NCBI GenBank assembly: GCA_030374765.1
Contig: JARGXX010000119.1
Location: forward strand, 1-47,545
DNA: 47,545 nt
Source of the DNA: Agarophyton chilense
Lineage: Eukaryota; Rhodophyta; Florideophyceae; Gracilariales; Gracilariaceae
Reading direction: 5' to 3'
A model generated the notes under the pieces. The model saw only the letters and a program-made list of their open reading frames with translations, was not told the origin of the DNA and did not search any database. The position numbers were made by a program, and so were the translations under genes. Shown one piece after another: positions 20,542 to 30,098 of this stretch; within the stretch, counting starts at the first letter, position 1, and every line of letters begins with the position of its first letter.

Positions 20542-23469
20542 ATGTCTCCCCTCCGCTTATTCACTGTCACTGCCTCTCTTTCCGCTCTTCTCGTTATCGT
20601 TCTTTCCGCTCATGTATCTCTGGAAGAATCAGACACTTTTATACAAAATCCGAATAGGGTCGCCACCTTCATGAAGTCTGCGCCTCATGCTTCTTTGTTT
20701 GGTAAAGCTGCTGTCACTCCTGCACCGGCAGCTGCTTTCAAACCGGGTATTCACCCTCGCATTCTTTTTGACGACCACGGATGGCTCCAGCTTTTGGAGC
20801 GTTATTCCAACGCCGGTACATTCGACCTGCCCACTTCCTGGTCGTTTTTCAACCGTCGAGCATCTCGCCACCTCGCCGACTCGAATCCCGTTATAAACAC
20901 ACTGGCTCACATGGAACGCAACGGCGAAACTACACTCTACACAGGAGATGAGGATCTTTCCTCTTCTTCGCAGCAAGAGCTCGATGCATTGCACCCGCTT
21001 GCAAACCATATCATGAACATGTCCGAGGGTTATCATCAGAGCTTCTTCATTTGCGCGGTGTGGGCCAGCGTGAACGAGAACGTTGTTCAGGAACGGGGTG
21101 AAAGAGAGTCATTCATGACCACCACAGTTGACGACTGCGTGAAGGCGTCTGTTGCATGGGCAAAAGTGCTCCTCGCCCATCGCGCTGTCAACTGCGCCGG
21201 GAAGTGCCCAAATGGAGACGGAGCCCAACGAGCTTTTCTGTGGGACGAAGATCGGTGGTTCGAAGTGTCCAATGACTGGTTTTCCGCCGGGTCCTCATTG
21301 GCACTCACCCTCGATGTTTTGTACGATCGGTTCTCCAGCGACGAACAACGAATTGTGCTCAGCGCCCTAGCGCTGCTCATGTACAAACAGACGTCGTGGG
21401 GAACTGCTCTCCAAAGCTCCCGAAAATCTCCCAACGCCGCCCAGCACCCTCACCGCATCTTCAGCAACTGGGCCTTGTATCATGGCCACCTCTACATTAC
21501 AAACCTGGTCCTTGAGGGCGAGACCAACTTCGACGCATATGCGAGCTCCGTGATGTCGTCGAGTGGCGACACAGGCTTCAACAGCGGACTCAACCACCGC
21601 TTTACCGCCCTCATCGAAGCATACATGACCCACGCTGTGTATCCCGATGGGGCGACGTTCGAGGACGCCTACACGTACTTCATCGCGCTTCGCGAAGGAT
21701 CGCTGGCGCTCGTGGCCGCTGAACGCCGAGGGCTTCGCGTCATGGACACCGATCGCTTTCGCGGCCTCATCCACAACGTGGCCCAAATGATGGAGCCGTG
21801 GCAGTGCGCCCGCATTGTTGGTCACTCGTCGGGCGGCGGCATGTCGTATCCCGCGTGGGCCGCCCTGTTCAAGTACGCGTATCCTGACGGCGCACTCCCG
21901 CAAATGGTGTGGAAGCAAAGGATGGGGAAGCACTTCAAAAACAACAGCCCTTGTCGCATTCAATGGGGGCAGGTTCTCTTACACGTCACTGTTCTTGGCT
22001 TGGAGCACGGAACATCGACGTACGCTGAGTCCCCACAAGGATTGGAGAAGGAGTTTTTGCAACACTTCCCGCTCTCATACTTCAGCCCCCGTCGGGGACT
22101 GCTGATCGCCAGAGGCAGTGAAGCCGAGAACGCCATATACGTGCACTTTGATGCGCGTCCCGATGCGATATTCCCAGGGCACGACAACGCGGACCGAGGT
22201 ATATTCACGCTTACCGCTTTCAAAACGGCATGGATTGACGATCACGTGTGGAACAAGAACATCGATTCCAGAAAGCACTCGCTCATGCACATCGACGGGC
22301 TCGCTCAAGATGCGAAGGCGCCCTCCGTAGCCATGGTTGCAGTCGAAGACAATGGGCGAGAGGTCGTTGCGACGGCCAACTTGACTTACGCATACAACGT
22401 GCAGTGGGCAAGAAACTGGCCGTTTGACAAAGCCCCAATGACGGCTGTAACCGTCACGCAAGAGGACGGCTCATCGAGGCTAGTCGGAAAGCGCTTCGAT
22501 ATGGCGGAGTATGGACACCCACACGATTTTGGATGGCCCGCCGACGACGACGGAGCAGATCTGGGATTCACTCGAGATCAATTCAACATGCACGGGGACC
22601 CCGATGTTGGATTCAGAGGCATGTGGGTCTGGAAGAGCAACTATCGCGAAGTTTCCTTGGACTGGATGGTGCGCTCCGTGGTGTTGAACCGAGGAGTTGC
22701 AGGACCTGGATTCTTCATGGTTGTTGACTCCACCCGGGTGTCCGGGGGCGCTTCGAATCACAAGTTTGAATCGTATCTGATGTTGGGTGATCTGGTGCAA
22801 GTAGACGCGGATTCATCGAGCTGCGAGGGTAACACGTGCCGCATTGTTCTGAGCGATGAAGGAATTGCCCAGGTCGACATTCACGTGATATCGACAGGAC
22901 ACTCAATATCATACCGCACGGAAGAGTTCACGAGCGACAAGCGGCATGAAAGGCTTATCATCCGAAGCGACAACGGGCAAGAGGAGCTCTTCTGGATCGC
23001 GTTCCACCCACATATCGGAGAGCCGGAACGATTCTCGATGGATCAGGACCCAAACGGAACTTCAGTGACAGTGATCTACGACGATGAAGAGTTCCTTTAC
23101 AGCATTGATTCCGAAACACACGCAGTTGTACAGGGTGACGCGGCTGCAAAAAGCCCGCTTTCCTCTCCCAGTTCATCCCCAGAACCATCTCCGTCATACA
23201 GTGCCTCACCCAGCATTTCCGTATCAACAACGCCGTCTTTGTCTGCTTCGCCGAGCCCGCAGCCCCCGGCTTCTCAAAGTGCATCTCCACCTCTGTCTTC
23301 CTCGATGTTGCCGCTTGTGGCCCATGCCTCAAGCTCTCCATCTCCAAGCCCGTCAACTTCTCACGCTCCGACACCAAAGCGCTGGAGACCAAAGTGGTGG
23401 CAGAGGCGTAGGTGGTGGAGGCGCAACTGGTGGAGACGTAATAATTCCTCCAAAATGTATATTTACTGA
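20542..23469 (+). CDS. Secreted heparinase II/III-like protein, copy 5
   Basis: The 975-residue translation is identical to copy 1. Signal peptide, catalytic-type region, Ser/Pro linker and Trp/Arg tail are all intact and the frame is unbroken. It lies in the middle of the invariant block (copies 3 to 6). If all copies are expressed, the array would act mainly by raising gene dosage of one product rather than by diversifying it. Confidence 0.88.
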   Translation: MSPLRLFTVTASLSALLVIVLSAHVSLEESDTFIQNPNRVATFMKSAPHASLFGKAAVTPAPAAAFKPGIHPRILFDDHGWLQLLERYSNAGTFDLPTSWSFFNRRASRHLADSNPVINTLAHMERNGETTLYTGDEDLSSSSQQELDALHPLANHIMNMSEGYHQSFFICAVWASVNENVVQERGERESFMTTTVDDCVKASVAWAKVLLAHRAVNCAGKCPNGDGAQRAFLWDEDRWFEVSNDWFSAGSSLALTLDVLYDRFSSDEQRIVLSALALLMYKQTSWGTALQSSRKSPNAAQHPHRIFSNWALYHGHLYITNLVLEGETNFDAYASSVMSSSGDTGFNSGLNHRFTALIEAYMTHAVYPDGATFEDAYTYFIALREGSLALVAAERRGLRVMDTDRFRGLIHNVAQMMEPWQCARIVGHSSGGGMSYPAWAALFKYAYPDGALPQMVWKQRMGKHFKNNSPCRIQWGQVLLHVTVLGLEHGTSTYAESPQGLEKEFLQHFPLSYFSPRRGLLIARGSEAENAIYVHFDARPDAIFPGHDNADRGIFTLTAFKTAWIDDHVWNKNIDSRKHSLMHIDGLAQDAKAPSVAMVAVEDNGREVVATANLTYAYNVQWARNWPFDKAPMTAVTVTQEDGSSRLVGKRFDMAEYGHPHDFGWPADDDGADLGFTRDQFNMHGDPDVGFRGMWVWKSNYREVSLDWMVRSVVLNRGVAGPGFFMVVDSTRVSGGASNHKFESYLMLGDLVQVDADSSSCEGNTCRIVLSDEGIAQVDIHVISTGHSISYRTEEFTSDKRHERLIIRSDNGQEELFWIAFHPHIGEPERFSMDQDPNGTSVTVIYDDEEFLYSIDSETHAVVQGDAAAKSPLSSPSSSPEPSPSYSASPSISVSTTPSLSASPSPQPPASQSASPPLSSSMLPLVAHASSSPSPSPSTSHAPTPKRWRPKWWQRRRWWRRNWWRRNNSSKMYIY

Positions 23470-23529
23470 TTTGTATAGCTAGCTTTGGTGGATGATGTGG
23501 AATCAAACTAACTCCCACCTAACTCTGTA

Positions 23530-23535
23530 AATAAA
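23530..23535 (+). terminator. AATAAA polyadenylation signal, copy 5
   Basis: AATAAA, 60 bases after the copy 5 stop codon. Confidence 0.5.
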
Positions 23536-25206
23536 GTCCACCCACATAACAACTAGCTGCACGCCGCATAGCAATCGCATATAGATACCTCAAAATAGTG
23601 ATTGGAAAAACTTCAAGGAAGGCATGACGTGTTGGTGACTGCACATGTGGTGACAAACCATATTGTATGAATACCACAGCTACCTAAACCGAAGCATTAA
23701 GCGCCCTCTGTTTGTTCCCAGTGTCGGTCATGTCTTGAAAGTGCCTAAAAGTAAGAAGAACATGCAGAAGAGAGTCAAAAGTAAATGCCGGCTTGCTTTA
23801 TTCACTGCGTGGAGCATTCCGATCGCTGTAATTTTAGTAGTAACTTCAAGCGCCATATACAGCAATACACAAATGGCAATACTTGCACATGCACTTTTCA
23901 ATCCAGCTCAGGAAAACACCGAAATAGGGCCACTCAAATATTGTCCAGGTCCGTCCGTTCTCGCACGTTGAGAACGAGCTGTATGACTCGCGCTTAAAAA
24001 GCGTTCGTTGAAGAAGATTGAAACAAGTCTCTCCTGTTGCAATGCAAAATGGCGTGTGTTGCAACACGCAAATGCCTTTGCCCTTGTGCGGGCTCGACAA
24101 ATGTACAGCATTGCGAAGAGTGCCTTGAACGTTCGAAGACGCCTGAAACAGCCCTGTCTAGTATTCGTTAGGCTCTTGACGACGGTTTACGAATAGTGGG
24201 CTAGCTGACAGCTTTGCAACTGGCCCGAACGACTACCGAGTTAGGCTAGAAGCTAGAGTACTAATAAAAATCCTGACTCGCCTTGGCCTCCATCTCGGAC
24301 GGCAAGCGACGACCCAGAAGATTCCCAAACTCTAAAATCACCTTCCCTGAACAACCCGCGCAGTTGGCCGCATTTGCACCACGTCCTTCCTTCCTTCTTA
24401 CACGGCCTGTACTCTATTACATTAAATCTTCTGTGTGTGTGAGGAGGATAACTTATCTGACTCATACCATATCAGATCCTGTATCCAACTTTTTTTCGTT
24501 TGAAACACCTAGAACAATAGCTGTCCCCAACACACGCTTGTCTACAAGCTGCCGTCAACTCATTGCCAGAAACAGAAACGTGTTGCTGTAAGATGTACGC
24601 TCAGGGTGGGACATCCATTCTCACAGCCTACAGTCAGGAGAACATTTCTTGATAACCACAACAATCATTTTTCTTGCTACAGAAATACAGAACTACAAAA
24701 GTGATTGCAGCTTTTTCGGGAGTCACTTGTGAGGAATAGTACATACAGCCTAAACGCCAGCATCCCTCCAGGTAATGTTTACAAGAAAGGGAGGGTTACA
24801 AAAGAACCAACGAGACAATCTAGCTCATGGAGAGCATCTAACTAACTAATGTAGCAAGACGTTTCGCACCATGGCGAAAAGCATACCGGAACTGCTCCGC
24901 GCACTTCGAAATCGCAGTTTTAGCCCAGCGTAGTCCAAATAGCTTTGCACAGCACGCAACTGCGTCCTCATTTGCACAAGCCAAAGGGGCCTGCTTCTCC
25001 ATTATTCAACCATTCGTCCCACAAAACCAACTGTTCTGATTGAAGGTACACACCCAAACTAATCCACAGTGACATGAGGTTTGCCAGCAACGTCAACCCT
25101 AAATACCTTCTTCTGTTCCAATAAGGAATGCATCCCAACCCGGCTTCTGAAGGCGTGTATGGCGCTAGAGACGAATGAGGATAACGTCATAGCCCCCGAC
25201 GATGCA

Positions 25207-25212
25207 TATAAA
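25207..25212 (+). promoter_or_regulatory. TATA box, copy 6
   Basis: TATAAA, 113 bases before the copy 6 ATG. Confidence 0.58.
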
Positions 25213-25319
25213 CTCACATAGACGATTCCATCACAGCCATCTCTCCACAATATTCTCACCTGACTGCGCAGCACTGCTACTTACTTTCACTACTACTCTA
25301 CTAACTTTTGCCCTAACAA

Positions 25320-28247
25320 ATGTCTCCCCTCCGCTTATTCACTGTCACTGCCTCTCTTTCCGCTCTTCTCGTTATCGTTCTTTCCGCTCATGTATCTCTG
25401 GAAGAATCAGACACTTTTATACAAAATCCGAATAGGGTCGCCACCTTCATGAAGTCTGCGCCTCATGCTTCTTTGTTTGGTAAAGCTGCTGTCACTCCTG
25501 CACCGGCAGCTGCTTTCAAACCGGGTATTCACCCTCGCATTCTTTTTGACGACCACGGATGGCTCCAGCTTTTGGAGCGTTATTCCAACGCCGGTACATT
25601 CGACCTGCCCACTTCCTGGTCGTTTTTCAACCGTCGAGCATCTCGCCACCTCGCCGACTCGAATCCCGTTATAAACACACTGGCTCACATGGAACGCAAC
25701 GGCGAAACTACACTCTACACAGGAGATGAGGATCTTTCCTCTTCTTCGCAGCAAGAGCTCGATGCATTGCACCCGCTTGCAAACCATATCATGAACATGT
25801 CCGAGGGTTATCATCAGAGCTTCTTCATTTGCGCGGTGTGGGCCAGCGTGAACGAGAACGTTGTTCAGGAACGGGGTGAAAGAGAGTCATTCATGACCAC
25901 CACAGTTGACGACTGCGTGAAGGCGTCTGTTGCATGGGCAAAAGTGCTCCTCGCCCATCGCGCTGTCAACTGCGCCGGGAAGTGCCCAAATGGAGACGGA
26001 GCCCAACGAGCTTTTCTGTGGGACGAAGATCGGTGGTTCGAAGTGTCCAATGACTGGTTTTCCGCCGGGTCCTCATTGGCACTCACCCTCGATGTTTTGT
26101 ACGATCGGTTCTCCAGCGACGAACAACGAATTGTGCTCAGCGCCCTAGCGCTGCTCATGTACAAACAGACGTCGTGGGGAACTGCTCTCCAAAGCTCCCG
26201 AAAATCTCCCAACGCCGCCCAGCACCCTCACCGCATCTTCAGCAACTGGGCCTTGTATCATGGCCACCTCTACATTACAAACCTGGTCCTTGAGGGCGAG
26301 ACCAACTTCGACGCATATGCGAGCTCCGTGATGTCGTCGAGTGGCGACACAGGCTTCAACAGCGGACTCAACCACCGCTTTACCGCCCTCATCGAAGCAT
26401 ACATGACCCACGCTGTGTATCCCGATGGGGCGACGTTCGAGGACGCCTACACGTACTTCATCGCGCTTCGCGAAGGATCGCTGGCGCTCGTGGCCGCTGA
26501 ACGCCGAGGGCTTCGCGTCATGGACACCGATCGCTTTCGCGGCCTCATCCACAACGTGGCCCAAATGATGGAGCCGTGGCAGTGCGCCCGCATTGTTGGT
26601 CACTCGTCGGGCGGCGGCATGTCGTATCCCGCGTGGGCCGCCCTGTTCAAGTACGCGTATCCTGACGGCGCACTCCCGCAAATGGTGTGGAAGCAAAGGA
26701 TGGGGAAGCACTTCAAAAACAACAGCCCTTGTCGCATTCAATGGGGGCAGGTTCTCTTACACGTCACTGTTCTTGGCTTGGAGCACGGAACATCGACGTA
26801 CGCTGAGTCCCCACAAGGATTGGAGAAGGAGTTTTTGCAACACTTCCCGCTCTCATACTTCAGCCCCCGTCGGGGACTGCTGATCGCCAGAGGCAGTGAA
26901 GCCGAGAACGCCATATACGTGCACTTTGATGCGCGTCCCGATGCGATATTCCCAGGGCACGACAACGCGGACCGAGGTATATTCACGCTTACCGCTTTCA
27001 AAACGGCATGGATTGACGATCACGTGTGGAACAAGAACATCGATTCCAGAAAGCACTCGCTCATGCACATCGACGGGCTCGCTCAAGATGCGAAGGCGCC
27101 CTCCGTAGCCATGGTTGCAGTCGAAGACAATGGGCGAGAGGTCGTTGCGACGGCCAACTTGACTTACGCATACAACGTGCAGTGGGCAAGAAACTGGCCG
27201 TTTGACAAAGCCCCAATGACGGCTGTAACCGTCACGCAAGAGGACGGCTCATCGAGGCTAGTCGGAAAGCGCTTCGATATGGCGGAGTATGGACACCCAC
27301 ACGATTTTGGATGGCCCGCCGACGACGACGGAGCAGATCTGGGATTCACTCGAGATCAATTCAACATGCACGGGGACCCCGATGTTGGATTCAGAGGCAT
27401 GTGGGTCTGGAAGAGCAACTATCGCGAAGTTTCCTTGGACTGGATGGTGCGCTCCGTGGTGTTGAACCGAGGAGTTGCAGGACCTGGATTCTTCATGGTT
27501 GTTGACTCCACCCGGGTGTCCGGGGGCGCTTCGAATCACAAGTTTGAATCGTATCTGATGTTGGGTGATCTGGTGCAAGTAGACGCGGATTCATCGAGCT
27601 GCGAGGGTAACACGTGCCGCATTGTTCTGAGCGATGAAGGAATTGCCCAGGTCGACATTCACGTGATATCGACAGGACACTCAATATCATACCGCACGGA
27701 AGAGTTCACGAGCGACAAGCGGCATGAAAGGCTTATCATCCGAAGCGACAACGGGCAAGAGGAGCTCTTCTGGATCGCGTTCCACCCACATATCGGAGAG
27801 CCGGAACGATTCTCGATGGATCAGGACCCAAACGGAACTTCAGTGACAGTGATCTACGACGATGAAGAGTTCCTTTACAGCATTGATTCCGAAACACACG
27901 CAGTTGTACAGGGTGACGCGGCTGCAAAAAGCCCGCTTTCCTCTCCCAGTTCATCCCCAGAACCATCTCCGTCATACAGTGCCTCACCCAGCATTTCCGT
28001 ATCAACAACGCCGTCTTTGTCTGCTTCGCCGAGCCCGCAGCCCCCGGCTTCTCAAAGTGCATCTCCACCTCTGTCTTCCTCGATGTTGCCGCTTGTGGCC
28101 CATGCCTCAAGCTCTCCATCTCCAAGCCCGTCAACTTCTCACGCTCCGACACCAAAGCGCTGGAGACCAAAGTGGTGGCAGAGGCGTAGGTGGTGGAGGC
28201 GCAACTGGTGGAGACGTAATAATTCCTCCAAAATGTATATTTACTGA
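25320..28247 (+). CDS. Secreted heparinase II/III-like protein, copy 6
   Basis: The 975-residue translation is identical to copy 1 (Met434, Ser296), with the same secretion signal, two-part enzyme-like core and cationic tail. It is the last copy preceded by a spacer of the 'two-A' type. The spacer after it has a third A in the ttccAAAtaagg run, a marker shared by the units leading into copies 7, 8 and 9. Copy 6 therefore marks the boundary between two sub-families of the array. Confidence 0.88.
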   Translation: MSPLRLFTVTASLSALLVIVLSAHVSLEESDTFIQNPNRVATFMKSAPHASLFGKAAVTPAPAAAFKPGIHPRILFDDHGWLQLLERYSNAGTFDLPTSWSFFNRRASRHLADSNPVINTLAHMERNGETTLYTGDEDLSSSSQQELDALHPLANHIMNMSEGYHQSFFICAVWASVNENVVQERGERESFMTTTVDDCVKASVAWAKVLLAHRAVNCAGKCPNGDGAQRAFLWDEDRWFEVSNDWFSAGSSLALTLDVLYDRFSSDEQRIVLSALALLMYKQTSWGTALQSSRKSPNAAQHPHRIFSNWALYHGHLYITNLVLEGETNFDAYASSVMSSSGDTGFNSGLNHRFTALIEAYMTHAVYPDGATFEDAYTYFIALREGSLALVAAERRGLRVMDTDRFRGLIHNVAQMMEPWQCARIVGHSSGGGMSYPAWAALFKYAYPDGALPQMVWKQRMGKHFKNNSPCRIQWGQVLLHVTVLGLEHGTSTYAESPQGLEKEFLQHFPLSYFSPRRGLLIARGSEAENAIYVHFDARPDAIFPGHDNADRGIFTLTAFKTAWIDDHVWNKNIDSRKHSLMHIDGLAQDAKAPSVAMVAVEDNGREVVATANLTYAYNVQWARNWPFDKAPMTAVTVTQEDGSSRLVGKRFDMAEYGHPHDFGWPADDDGADLGFTRDQFNMHGDPDVGFRGMWVWKSNYREVSLDWMVRSVVLNRGVAGPGFFMVVDSTRVSGGASNHKFESYLMLGDLVQVDADSSSCEGNTCRIVLSDEGIAQVDIHVISTGHSISYRTEEFTSDKRHERLIIRSDNGQEELFWIAFHPHIGEPERFSMDQDPNGTSVTVIYDDEEFLYSIDSETHAVVQGDAAAKSPLSSPSSSPEPSPSYSASPSISVSTTPSLSASPSPQPPASQSASPPLSSSMLPLVAHASSSPSPSPSTSHAPTPKRWRPKWWQRRRWWRRNWWRRNNSSKMYIY

Positions 28248-28307
28248 TTTGTATAGCTAGCTTTGGTGGATGATGTGGAATCAAACTAACTCCCACCTAA
28301 CTCTGTA

Positions 28308-28313
28308 AATAAA
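28308..28313 (+). terminator. AATAAA polyadenylation signal, copy 6
   Basis: AATAAA, 60 bases after the copy 6 stop codon. Confidence 0.5.
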
Positions 28314-29985
28314 GTCCACCCACATAACAACTAGCTGCACGCCGCATAGCAATCGCATATAGATACCTCAAAATAGTGATTGGAAAAACTTCAAGGAAGG
28401 CATGACGTGTTGGTGACTGCACATGTGGTGACAAACCATATTGTATGAATACCACAGCTACCTAAACCGAAGCATTAAGCGCCCTCTGTTTGTTCCCAGT
28501 GTCGGTCATGTCTTGAAAGTGCCTAAAAGTAAGAAGAACATGCAGAAGAGAGTCAAAAGTAAATGCCGGCTTGCTTTATTCACTGCGTGGAGCATTCCGA
28601 TCGCTGTAATTTTAGTAGTAACTTCAAGCGCCATATACAGCAATACACAAATGGCAATACTTGCACATGCACTTTTCAATCCAGCTCAGGAAAACACCGA
28701 AATAGGGCCACTCAAATATTGTCCAGGTCCGTCCGTTCTCGCACGTTGAGAACGAGCTGTATGACTCGCGCTTAAAAAGCGTTCGTTGAAGAAGATTGAA
28801 ACAAGTCTCTCCTGTTGCAATGCAAAATGGCGTGTGTTGCAACACGCAAATGCCTTTGCCCTTGTGCGGGCTCGACAAATGTACAGCATTGCGAAGAGTG
28901 CCTTGAACGTTCGAAGACGCCTGAAACAGCCCTGTCTAGTATTCGTTAGGCTCTTGACGACGGTTTACGAATAGTGGGCTAGCTGACAGCTTTGCAACTG
29001 GCCCGAACGACTACCGAGTTAGGCTAGAAGCTAGAGTACTAATAAAAATCCTGACTCGCCTTGGCCTCCATCTCGGACGGCAAGCGACGACCCAGAAGAT
29101 TCCCAAACTCTAAAATCACCTTCCCTGAACAACCCGCGCAGTTGGCCGCATTTGCACCACGTCCTTCCTTCCTTCTTACACGGCCTGTACTCTATTACAT
29201 TAAATCTTCTGTGTGTGTGAGGAGGATAACTTATCTGACTCATACCATATCAGATCCTGTATCCAACTTTTTTTCGTTTGAAACACCTAGAACAATAGCT
29301 GTCCCCAACACACGCTTGTCTACAAGCTGCCGTCAACTCATTGCCAGAAACAGAAACGTGTTGCTGTAAGATGTACGCTCAGGGTGGGACATCCATTCTC
29401 ACAGCCTACAGTCAGGAGAACATTTCTTGATAACCACAACAATCATTTTTCTTGCTACAGAAATACAGAACTACAAAAGTGATTGCAGCTTTTTCGGGAG
29501 TCACTTGTGAGGAATAGTACATACAGCCTAAACGCCAGCATCCCTCCAGGTAATGTTTACAAGAAAGGGAGGGTTACAAAAGAACCAACGAGACAATCTA
29601 GCTCATGGAGAGCATCTAACTAACTAATGTAGCAAGACGTTTCGCACCATGGCGAAAAGCATACCGGAACTGCTCCGCGCACTTCGAAATCGCAGTTTTA
29701 GCCCAGCGTAGTCCAAATAGCTTTGCACAGCACGCAACTGCGTCCTCATTTGCACAAGCCAAAGGGGCCTGCTTCTCCATTATTCAACCATTCGTCCCAC
29801 AAAACCAACTGTTCTGATTGAAGGTACACACCCAAACTAATCCACAGTGACATGAGGTTTGCCAGCAACGTCAACCCTAAATACCTTCTTCTGTTCCAAA
29901 TAAGGAATGCATCCCAACCCGGCTTCTGAAGGCGTGTATGGCGCTAGAGACGAATGAGGATAACGTCATAGCCCCCGACGATGCA

Positions 29986-29991
29986 TATAAA
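29986..29991 (+). promoter_or_regulatory. TATA box, copy 7
   Basis: TATAAA, 113 bases before the copy 7 ATG; the extra A of this sub-family lies upstream, so spacing is unchanged. Confidence 0.58.
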
Positions 29992-30098
29992 CTCACATAG
30001 ACGATTCCATCACAGCCATCTCTCCACAATATTCTCACCTGACTGCGCAGCACTGCTACTTACTTTCACTACTACTCTACTAACTTTTGCCCTAACAA

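Larger units (their letters stand above)
23470..25319 (+). repeat. Intergenic spacer 5-6 (1,850 bp)
   Basis: Same content as the reference spacer, with no private change seen and no gene. Confidence 0.8.
28248..30098 (+). repeat. Intergenic spacer 6-7 (1,851 bp, extra A)
   Basis: It matches the reference spacer except for one additional A in the run at 29898-29900, about 200 bases before the copy 7 ATG and upstream of the TATA box. The same extra A is found before copies 8 and 9 but not before copies 1 to 6. No gene is supported. Confidence 0.8.
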